Positions 49,173-55,727 of a DNA stretch of 55,727 nt are shown here, one piece after another. Within the stretch, counting starts at the first letter, position 1. Each line of letters starts with the position of its first letter. The stretch comes from Betaproteobacteria bacterium (GTDB lineage: Bacteria; Pseudomonadota; Gammaproteobacteria; Burkholderiales; Ga0077523). The stretch spans positions 1 through 55,727 of the forward strand of contig WGLR01000046.1 of assembly GCA_016125475.1 (NCBI GenBank). Reading direction: 5' to 3'. The notes beneath the pieces were generated by a model, which did not search any database, was not told where the DNA came from, and saw nothing but the letters and a program-made list of their open reading frames with translations. Made by a program: the position numbers and the translations under genes.

Positions 49173-49512
49173 GCCGCAACTTCGCCGTGTCGTAATCATC
49201 GCTGGTCCCCTGTCGCAGCAGTCGCCGTCGCGCTCCGCTGCGATGGGCCGGACCGGAGGCCGGTACGCGCGTACCGGCGCCCGCAGGCTCCTCCCCCTGT
49301 TCATGTCCGGATTGTCTTGCCCGGGTCACCAGCATCACTCCCGGACTTGACGCATGCCTTTCAGACTCCGGACCGCCAGCTTTCGTTCCGTCGTCGGCGT
49401 CGTGCCGTCGACTCGCCCCTTGGCCGCGAGCGAGCGCCGGGCCACGATTCCTCTGGAAGCTTTCGGCGCGAACGTCGCATAATGGACGTACTTCCTGCTG
49501 AGGCGACGGCAC
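49173..49512. other. Intergenic region with a 20-bp perfect palindrome
   Basis: No gene is supported in these 340 bases. It contains the palindrome at 49259-49278. A CATAAT, 32 bases before the methyltransferase ATG, has a TGGAAG 18 bases upstream and is a possible weak promoter for that gene. Confidence 0.5.
49259..49278. repeat. Perfect 20-bp palindrome
   Basis: GCCGGTACGCGCGTACCGGC is its own reverse complement over all 20 bases. There is no loop and no T tract, so an operator or protein-binding site is likelier than a terminator. Confidence 0.6.
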
Positions 49513-50136
49513 ATGACCGATTTCGACGACGCACAGGCGTTCTGGGACCGGCGGTTCGATACCGCCGAGTACATCTTCGGAACGGAACCCAACGCATTCG
49601 TGACCAGACATGTCCATCGCATCGCCCCGCAGGGCCGAGTCCTGGATGTCGCGTGTGGCGAGGGCCGCAACTCGGTGTGGCTCGCCGGTCGCGGATATCG
49701 GGTGACCGGAATGGACGTCTCTCCCGTCGCCCTCGACAAGGCACGGCGGCTCGCTGCGGGCGCGCGCGTATCGGTCGAATTCCTGCGGGCGGACGTTCGG
49801 GAATGGAACTGGGAGCCGAAGGCGTTCGACGCCATCCTGTCTGTCTTCATCCAGTTCGCCTCCCCGAAGGAACGCAAGCGACTCTTCGGCGGCGTGCTCG
49901 AATCCCTTAAGCCGGGCGGGATGTTCCTGCTGCAGGGCTATACGCCGCGACAACTCGAGTACGGTACCGGTGGCCCGGGCGATCCGGACCATCTCTACAC
50001 GCGTGCGATGCTGGAGGATGCCCTGGGGGGATTCGATATCATTCTCCTCGACGAGCACGATGACGTGCTCAACGAGGGAACGAAACACGTGGGCCCGTCG
50101 GCCCTCGTTGACGTCGTCGCCCGCCGCCCGGAATAG
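49513..50136 (+). CDS. Class I SAM-dependent methyltransferase, 207 aa
   Basis: Rossmann-fold methyltransferase: motif I VLDVACGEGRNSVWLAGRGY near residues 43-62, then GMDVSPVALDKARRLA, acidic LRADVREWNW and post-motif III LKPGGMFLLQGY. YIFGTEPNAFV at the N-terminus is found in a common group related to TehB (tellurite) and thiopurine-type methyltransferases. The substrate cannot be told. It stands alone between intergenic gaps. Confidence 0.85.
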   Translation: MTDFDDAQAFWDRRFDTAEYIFGTEPNAFVTRHVHRIAPQGRVLDVACGEGRNSVWLAGRGYRVTGMDVSPVALDKARRLAAGARVSVEFLRADVREWNWEPKAFDAILSVFIQFASPKERKRLFGGVLESLKPGGMFLLQGYTPRQLEYGTGGPGDPDHLYTRAMLEDALGGFDIILLDEHDDVLNEGTKHVGPSALVDVVARRPE

Positions 50137-50191
50137 GAACGTCCTCGGTGGCGAACGGGACCCGTCCGCCTTCGCGGTCGATGGCGGTTCC

Positions 50192-50221
50192 TGCCGGCAC
50201 CGGTCGGCGCCGGAGCCGGCA
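50192..50221. repeat. GC-rich nested inverted repeat after the methyltransferase gene
   Basis: TGCCGGC (50192-50198) pairs with GCCGGCA (50215-50221), with inner CCGG/CCGG arms. It lacks a T tract and could be a weak rho-independent or RNA-stabilising hairpin. Confidence 0.4.
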
Positions 50222-50284
50222 CACCGCTCCGGATGACGGTGGCCGCCGACATCCGTTACATCCCGGTACGAAGAGGAGCGCCTG

Positions 50285-51781
50285 ATGGGTGGCATGCTGT
50301 TGCAGGGGCTGGGCACCGTGGTGGCGCTGGTCCTTCTCAGTGCGGTCATCTTCTGGTTCGTGCACGACATCACCCAGAAGAAGCACACGATCCTGCGGAA
50401 CTTCCCGGTCATCGGACACCTGCGCTACTTCCTGGAGCGCCAGGGCGAGTATTTCCGTCAGTACTTCTTCGCGAACGACCGCGAGGAAATGCCGTTCAAC
50501 CGGGCGATTCGATCGTGGGTGTATCGGCTCGCGAAGAACGAAGGCGGAACGATCGGTTTCGGCTCGACCAACAACCTGAGCGAACCCGGGAACATCGTGT
50601 TCGTGAACGCGCCTTTCGCCGTCCTGGACGAGGACCGCGTACCCACGCCGTCGCTGGTGATCGGTGCCGGATACTGTCGGGAGCCCTTCGAGGCACGCTC
50701 GGCCGTCAACATCAGCGGAATGAGCTACGGTGCGCTGTCCGCGCCTGCGGTACGGGCGCTTTCGCGGGGAGCGGCCACGGCAGGCTGCTGGCTCAACACG
50801 GGTGAAGGCGGTCTCTCGCCGTATCACGCCGAGGGAGGCTGCGACGTCATCATGCAGGTCGGAACCGCCAAGTACGGGGTTCGCGACCAGGACGGACGGT
50901 TGAGCGAGGCGCGGTTGCGGGAAGTCGCTCCGCTGGTCCGTGCGTTCGAGATCAAGCTTTCACAGGGGGCCAAACCCGGCAAGGGAGGCATCCTGCCGGC
51001 AAGCAAGGTAAGCCAGGAAATCGCGGACATCCGGGGAATCGTGGCCCATCGGGATTCCATCAGCCCGAACCGGCACCCCGACGTCGCGAACGCCGACGAA
51101 CTCCTCGATCTCATCGCACGCATCCGCGATGCCACGGGCAAACCCGTGGGAGTCAAGACCGCCGTAGGCGGATGGGAGTTCATGCATCAGCTCGCCGATG
51201 CGGTGCATCGCCGCGGACTGGAGACTGCGCCGGACTTCCTGACGATAGACGGGGGAGAGGGTGGCACCGGGGCTGCCCCGCAGGCCCTCATGGACCACGT
51301 GGCGCTGCCGATTGCCGAGGCCCTCCCGCGGGTCATCGATGCACTCATCGAGACGTCCCTGAGGGAGCGGATTCGCGTCGTCGCGAGCGGAAAACTCGTG
51401 ACATCCGCCAAGGCCGCCTGGGCGCTCTGCGTCGGAGCGGACTTCGTGAACACCGCGCGTGGATTCATGCTCTCGCTCGGGTGCATCCAGGCGCTGCGTT
51501 GCCACACCAATACCTGCCCCACGGGCGTCACGACGCACAACAGGCGGTTGCAGCGGGGGCTGGTCGTGGAGGAGAAATATCTGCGCGTCGCGCACTACTG
51601 CATGAACATGAACGCGGAGATCGACATGATTGCCCACTCGTGCGGACTGCAGCACGCGCGGGAGTTCCGACGCGAGCACGTGCGCATCGTGCAGTCTGCG
51701 CACAGCACGGTCGCCCTGTCGTCACTCTTCCCGTATCCCGACCGGCCCGAGCGGTCGACGCTGCGCGTCGCCGGCGATTGA
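50285..51781 (+). CDS. FMN-binding glutamate-synthase-family protein, membrane anchored, 498 aa
   Basis: An N-terminal membrane helix (about residues 7-26) is followed by a full GltB-type TIM barrel: NISGMSYGALSAPAV, NTGEGGLSPYH, FEIKLSQGAKPGKGG, ISPNRHPD, FLTIDGGEGGTGAAP, and the three [3Fe-4S] cysteines C400, C406 and C411 in LGCIQALRCHTNTCPTG. It lacks the glutaminase and GltD parts, so glutamate synthesis is unproven; the physiological reaction of this stand-alone family is not settled. A GAGGAG precedes the ATG. Confidence 0.85.
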   Translation: MGGMLLQGLGTVVALVLLSAVIFWFVHDITQKKHTILRNFPVIGHLRYFLERQGEYFRQYFFANDREEMPFNRAIRSWVYRLAKNEGGTIGFGSTNNLSEPGNIVFVNAPFAVLDEDRVPTPSLVIGAGYCREPFEARSAVNISGMSYGALSAPAVRALSRGAATAGCWLNTGEGGLSPYHAEGGCDVIMQVGTAKYGVRDQDGRLSEARLREVAPLVRAFEIKLSQGAKPGKGGILPASKVSQEIADIRGIVAHRDSISPNRHPDVANADELLDLIARIRDATGKPVGVKTAVGGWEFMHQLADAVHRRGLETAPDFLTIDGGEGGTGAAPQALMDHVALPIAEALPRVIDALIETSLRERIRVVASGKLVTSAKAAWALCVGADFVNTARGFMLSLGCIQALRCHTNTCPTGVTTHNRRLQRGLVVEEKYLRVAHYCMNMNAEIDMIAHSCGLQHAREFRREHVRIVQSAHSTVALSSLFPYPDRPERSTLRVAGD

Positions 51782-51799
51782 GCGGCGGGTCCGCCCGGC

Positions 51800-52114
51800 T
51801 CACGCCTCCGCCGGCGCATCCCTTTCGAGACGGATCTTGCCCCGTCCGGGGCGTACCTGGAGATCGTTGTCCCGGGCAAAGCTCATCAGGAAGTCGTAGG
51901 CCTGCGGGTTGATTTCCTGCAGGACCGTCTCGATCACGACGCCCGTCTGGCCTTCACGCGAAACCGGGCGGGCGTGCCGTGAATACCGCAGCCGGTTGTC
52001 ACCGTCGAACGCGGCGAGGGCACCACAGAGTCGTTCGGCCCAGTCGCTCGGGCGAAACGTGCGCCCGTCCGCGTGGATGCCGAGGATCAACCATTCTTCG
52101 GGTTCGACGTTCAT
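51800..52114 (-). CDS. DUF3579 protein, 104 aa
   Basis: Matches DUF3579, a betaproteobacterial family of unknown function: ILGIHADGRTFRPSDWAERL, CGALAAFDGDNRLRYSRHAR, MSFARDNDLQVRPGRGKI. No catalytic motif or signal peptide. It is transcribed toward the glutamate-synthase-like gene and away from the MarR gene by 360 bases. An upstream overlapping open frame is not believed. Confidence 0.85.
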   Translation of the reverse strand: MNVEPEEWLILGIHADGRTFRPSDWAERLCGALAAFDGDNRLRYSRHARPVSREGQTGVVIETVLQEINPQAYDFLMSFARDNDLQVRPGRGKIRLERDAPAEA

Positions 52115-52473
52115 TGGGGAGGCACTGGACGAAGGGGCAGATCCTTATCGTCATCGGCGGGCTGGTCTTGAGTATCGGGCGTCCGCCAGGGGGTGTCGTC
52201 CGGCCTTCCCGTGCCGGTCCGGGACGGGCGTGGCCGGGGAGAGCGCGTCGACACCACCACGCCGTTGCCCGCCGAACCCCCGTTGATCAGCGTGGTGGCT
52301 CGCGGGTCAGGGCCGTGTCGCGCGACTTCATCGGCGTGTCGGTCGCGCGCGGCTTCCGGGTGTCGCCGTGCCGGAAACCGCATTTGCGCTCCGCCCCGCG
52401 ACTCTGATATTTTGGTCGGAATGTTTTCTGGGCGGTGGCAGGCGTCGCGCCCCTTCGGGGGCACGACCCGGGG
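52115..52473. other. Intergenic region between marR-type gene and DUF3579
   Basis: No convincing gene. A 117-codon minus-strand frame overlaps the DUF3579 start but has a random-looking Pro/Arg-rich product. An AT-rich patch at 52407-52428 may hold the DUF3579 promoter. Confidence 0.45.
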
Positions 52474-53004
52474 TCAGATGTCCGACAAATGGGTCTTCGC
52501 GGCGGATTTCGTGCGCACCGCCATACGTTCGATGATGTTCGCGAGGGCACGATCCAGCTTCGCCAGCTCGGCAGGGGACATGCTCGCGAGCGCGTCCGGG
52601 AGGACGCCACGTGCAGGTCCGGGAGCCTTCTTCAGGAGCTTTTCGCCGGACTGGAGCAGATGAATCCTGACGACGCGGGCGTCTTCGGTCGCGGTCTTGC
52701 GTGTGATGAGTCGACGGCGCGACAACTCGCCGAGCAGGTTGCTCACGGTGGACTGGTGAAGCGCCATGGCCGCCGCAAGGTCGGTCACTTTGAGTCCGGG
52801 ACGCTCGGCGATCTCCCGCAGTGCCCACAGCTGGGCAGGGGTGACGCCGACGGACTTCTCCACATTGGCGAAGTGCAGCTTGGCCGCCCGGAAGATCTGG
52901 CGGAACTTCATGAGCACGGCCAGAGCGGTGTGCCCGTCTGAGGCCACGGCTGGCTTGGCTGCTTTGCGACGACTGGTCGACTGGGAGGCGGGTGCGCTGG
53001 GCAT
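52474..53004 (-). CDS. MarR-family transcriptional regulator, 176 aa
   Basis: Winged-helix regulator. The DNA-binding part reads VTPAQLWALREIAERPGLKV, TDLAAAMALHQSTVSNLLGE, LSRRRLITRKTATEDARVVR, as in MarR proteins; the C-terminal helices form the dimer. An N-terminal Ser/Lys-rich leader is unstructured. ATG 53004 is selected because upstream codons (to 53229) look non-coding and overlap the divergent gene. The ligand is unknown. It is divergent from the TreY-like gene with 169 bases between, so it could control itself and that gene. Confidence 0.8.
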   Translation of the reverse strand: MPSAPASQSTSRRKAAKPAVASDGHTALAVLMKFRQIFRAAKLHFANVEKSVGVTPAQLWALREIAERPGLKVTDLAAAMALHQSTVSNLLGELSRRRLITRKTATEDARVVRIHLLQSGEKLLKKAPGPARGVLPDALASMSPAELAKLDRALANIIERMAVRTKSAAKTHLSDI

Positions 53005-53173
53005 TTTCTTCGGTTGAAGCCTACAGGTTAGGGTCAAGGAACAGGGGAGCGGACATTTCCGCGAACGGTCCGGACAATCCAGGCGGGATGATAATGTCTG
53101 CCCGGGAGAAATGTATGGGGTGTGCATCCATTCGCCGCGATACGTTTGATTTTCGACATGAGCCGATGAAGCG

Positions 53174-55727
53174 ATGGGACAAGGCTTTTTGAGGAGAGGA
53201 CGTCGGGTCGTCGTGGCCGAAGTGGTCACCGAGAACCGCGTCGAAACAGAAGAAGGTCCTGACGGTGGCGACAGTGCGCCGCCAGTCGTGCCGAAGGTGC
53301 CGCGGGCGATCTATCGTTTCCAGCTGACCCCTCAGTTCGGCCTGCGCGAGGTACGGGCGCTCGTGCCATACCTCGCTTCCCTCGGGTTCAGCCACGTCTG
53401 CTGTTCGCCCTATCTGCGCGCGCTCGGAGGCACCGGTGCCCGTCTGGGGCTCAGTGGCGAGGACGCGGTCGATCCCCTCCTCGGTGACCATGATTCACTC
53501 GAGGCGCTCGCACTTTCCCTGCAGTCCCACGGCATGGGGCAGATCATCGAGGTCGCGCCCGACCAGATGACCGACGCGGGAAACGAGCACGTCTGGTGGC
53601 TCGACGTACTGGAGAACGGTGCGGCCTCGCGGTTTGCGGATCATTTCGACCTCGAGTGGGATGCCGGGTCGGCGAGCGGACCCCCGCGCGTCGTCGTGGT
53701 TCTCCCCGAGTCCGCGTTCGTGCCGGGCGCTTCCGTGCCCGACATTCCACTGGTTTTCGACGAGTCGGCCGGCTGCTTCTTCTTCGTCCACGATTCGTAT
53801 CGCCTGCCTCTCTCGCCGGCCTCCTATGGCGAAATCCTCCGGACGGCCGCCGGAAGCGTCGAAGCGTCACTGCCCGAGGCCGGCAGGGAACTGCACGGCA
53901 TTGCTGCAGGATTCGACGGATTGCCGTCCTGCGACACAAGGTCTGCGGCGGAGATTGCCGCCCGTGGTCGCGGAAAGGAGCGACTCAAGCACTCTCTCGC
54001 CGGGGCTTGCGAGCGCTGGCCGGAGATCGTTGCCGGCATCGAGGCAGTCGTGGCGACCCTCAACGGGGAGCACGCGGCGACGGACGGTCGCTCCCGCGGC
54101 CTGCTTCTCGACCGGCAGGCTTTCCGGGCGGTCCGACCGAGCGAGCGGGAAGATCTCGCGAAAGGGGCGGGGCGTGCGGCACGGCGCGAGCTCAGGATCG
54201 AGCACGAGGCAGTGTTCCATGCGACGCATCGTCCCGTTCTCGACTGGGCGCGCAAGGGCTGGGTTCAGGGCGTGAGGGTGGATTGTCTGGATCGTCTGCG
54301 CGATCCGGTGAGCTACCTCGGTCGTCTCAGCTCGAGTGTCAGTACGGCGCTCGCGCACGGCGAGGGCAGCGAGTCCGTATCACGGTCCGGGGGGCCGTCC
54401 CTGTATGTCGTGGTGGACAAGGTGACGTCGCCCGAAGAACGGTTGCCTGCCTCATGGCCGATCGACGGCACCACCGGACTGCAGTTCGCGAACGCCGTGG
54501 ACGGTGTGTTCGTGGACACCGCGGCCAAGGGGCGTTTCGATCGCATCTACACGGGTTTCACCGGCAAGGGTGCCGGGTTCTGGGAGACCGCGCGCGCGTG
54601 CAAGCTCCGGGCGCTGGAGAGCGCCCATGCGGACGAGCTGGACTATGCCGCGCGCCGACTGTCACGGATCTCCGGTCACGCACGGGACGGTGGGGATGAC
54701 GATCCCGCAAGGCTGCGGGCCGCGCTCGCCGAGGTGATCGCGAGTCTCCCCGTCTACCGGATCTATTCGTCGTCCGATTCGGACCCACAGACCAGGGCAT
54801 TCGTGGATCGTGCCATCGAGTCTGCACGGGCATCGAGACCGGACCTGTCCGAAGAATCGCTGGCGCTCATTCGGCGGATCCTGCTCGGTGACGGCTCGCC
54901 GGACGGCGACGGCCTGACGCAAGACGAGCGTCGGGCGGTGACATTGCGGCTTCAGCGACTGGCGGCCGCCGCAATGACGCTGGGCGTGGAGGAGCGCGCG
55001 CTGTACCGCCACGTCGGGCTGGTCTCGCTCAACGAGACCGGGGGAGATCCGTCGACATTCGGTACGACCCTGCCCGGATTTCACGGTGCGAATCGGGAAC
55101 GCAGCACGCAGTGGCCCCGTGCGGTGGTCCCGGCGTCGACACAGGCCGCGTGCCGTTCGACCGATGCGCGTGCGCGGATCAACGTGCTGTCGGAAATCCC
55201 GGGTGCCTGGCGGGATGCGCTGGAACGCTGGGCCGACATGAATGCGCGCTTCAGGGTGCGCCTGACCGACGATCGCACGGTACCCGCGGCCGCCGACGAG
55301 TACATGCTCTACCAGACACTGCTCGGGACGTGGCCGCTCGCGCCGCTCGACGCGGAAGGGCTTCGCGACTACGCGTCACGCATCAGGCGCTACATGATCC
55401 GGGCCGCGCGCGCCGCGGGCGTCCAGACGAGTCACGAGCAGGTCGACGCGGACTACGAGGAGGCTCTCGGCACGTTCGTCGACGGGATCCTCGCCTCTGC
55501 CGCCGACAACGCGTTCCTTCAGGACTTTGCGGGTTTTCGCGAATACATTGCCTGGCTCGGCATCCTGAACAGCCTGTCGAACACCGCGCTCAAGCTCACG
55601 GTGCCGGGCGTTCCACAGATGTTCCAGGGGGCCGAGTTCTTCGACTTCACGCTCGACCGGGAGGATCGCGAGGAACGCGCGCAATCCCCGGACTGGGAGA
55701 ACCGGAAGATCCTGTCCAAGCGGCTCA
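53174..55727 (+). CDS. TreY-like GH13 family protein with degenerate catalytic motifs (partial, 851+ codons)
   Basis: The frame is open from ATG 53174 (alternative GTG 53213) past the right edge. It follows the maltooligosyltrehalose synthase (TreY) fold: AIYRFQLTPQFGLREVRALV, HVWWLDVLENG, SWPIDGTTGL, LVSLNETGGDP, ARARINVLSEIPGAWRDALE, PGVPQMFQGAEF. Key catalytic positions differ from TreY: region I VPNHM is APDQM (130-132), RIDH is RVDC (D370 kept, H lost at 371), acid/base Glu in EKIL becomes D415, and STHDTKR becomes STQAACR (Q657, A658, A659, C660). GVPD is GVPQ (Q815). The usual product, trehalose from glycogen ends, is therefore unlikely. A regulatory or binding role is inferred. The stop lies outside the window. 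Confidence 0.7.
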   Translation, partial: MGQGFLRRGRRVVVAEVVTENRVETEEGPDGGDSAPPVVPKVPRAIYRFQLTPQFGLREVRALVPYLASLGFSHVCCSPYLRALGGTGARLGLSGEDAVDPLLGDHDSLEALALSLQSHGMGQIIEVAPDQMTDAGNEHVWWLDVLENGAASRFADHFDLEWDAGSASGPPRVVVVLPESAFVPGASVPDIPLVFDESAGCFFFVHDSYRLPLSPASYGEILRTAAGSVEASLPEAGRELHGIAAGFDGLPSCDTRSAAEIAARGRGKERLKHSLAGACERWPEIVAGIEAVVATLNGEHAATDGRSRGLLLDRQAFRAVRPSEREDLAKGAGRAARRELRIEHEAVFHATHRPVLDWARKGWVQGVRVDCLDRLRDPVSYLGRLSSSVSTALAHGEGSESVSRSGGPSLYVVVDKVTSPEERLPASWPIDGTTGLQFANAVDGVFVDTAAKGRFDRIYTGFTGKGAGFWETARACKLRALESAHADELDYAARRLSRISGHARDGGDDDPARLRAALAEVIASLPVYRIYSSSDSDPQTRAFVDRAIESARASRPDLSEESLALIRRILLGDGSPDGDGLTQDERRAVTLRLQRLAAAAMTLGVEERALYRHVGLVSLNETGGDPSTFGTTLPGFHGANRERSTQWPRAVVPASTQAACRSTDARARINVLSEIPGAWRDALERWADMNARFRVRLTDDRTVPAAADEYMLYQTLLGTWPLAPLDAEGLRDYASRIRRYMIRAARAAGVQTSHEQVDADYEEALGTFVDGILASAADNAFLQDFAGFREYIAWLGILNSLSNTALKLTVPGVPQMFQGAEFFDFTLDREDREERAQSPDWENRKILSKRL

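Noticed and set aside
49259-49278. Palindrome as an intrinsic terminator of the small gene
   Set aside because: No loop and no following T tract.
52111-52464. 117-codon minus-strand frame whose stop overlaps the DUF3579 start (ATGA)
   Set aside because: The overlap invites a coupling reading, but the product is a random-looking Pro/Arg/Asp mix, starts at GTG without a ribosome-binding site, and DUF3579 genes do not need an upstream partner.

Overview
The window is GC-rich chromosomal DNA from a bacterium, most likely a betaproteobacterium. The evidence is gene order: ndk-rlmN-pilW-rodZ-ispG-hisS-yfgM-bamB-der, then hfq-hflX-hflK-hflC-DUF2065-hisZ-purA, then rnr-rlmB and rpsF-priB-rpsR-rplI-dnaB. 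hisZ downstream of hflC, a PriB gene between S6 and S18, and a DUF3579 gene all fit that class. The species cannot be named from the sequence.

Region 1 (1-6.7 kb, all minus strand) is a decaying accessory or defence island. In transcription order it holds an SF2 helicase with a winged-helix-like N-terminus, an HsdR-type restriction subunit cut short in the motor, a DUF2075 nuclease-helicase, and an HNH-family gene stopped by an IS3-type element that runs off the left edge. No hsdM or hsdS is visible. REP-like hairpins litter the area, two of them in frame inside hsdR. A SPOR-domain gene, a 7-bp tandem repeat and more REP-like copies (6.8-7.9 kb) form the border with the core genome.

Region 2 (7.9-30.1 kb) is housekeeping, packed as plus-strand operons. 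It covers nucleotide and isoprenoid metabolism, RNA modification, type IV pilus assembly, cell shape, outer-membrane assembly, ribosome-associated GTPases, the Hfq/HflX/HflKC module, histidine and purine synthesis, RNase R, ribosomal proteins and replicative helicase. One tRNA-Leu(CAG) lies on the minus strand between purA and rnr.

Region 3 (30.2-42.6 kb) mixes less common and core genes. It has a three-domain protein (GNAT-type acyltransferase, cyclic-nucleotide-binding domain, Crp-like winged helix) overlapping an AhpD/CMD-family gene. A divergent outer-membrane barrel/FecR pair, trxB-smr, ftsK-lolA-rarA-serS and mltF follow.

Region 4 (43.0-48.7 kb) is a complete cytochrome c maturation operon, ccmABCDEFGH. 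Region 5 (48.8-55.7 kb) has a 52-codon gene with its own promoter and long leader, a methyltransferase, an FMN glutamate-synthase-like protein, DUF3579, and a MarR regulator divergent from a TreY homologue that continues past the right edge.

The most unusual signal is that TreY homologue. Its fold and family landmarks are conserved, but most of the GH13 catalytic motifs are replaced while the frame stays open, which suggests a pseudoenzyme. Next are the GNAT-cNBD-wHTH fusion and the degraded restriction island with its in-frame repeat insertions.
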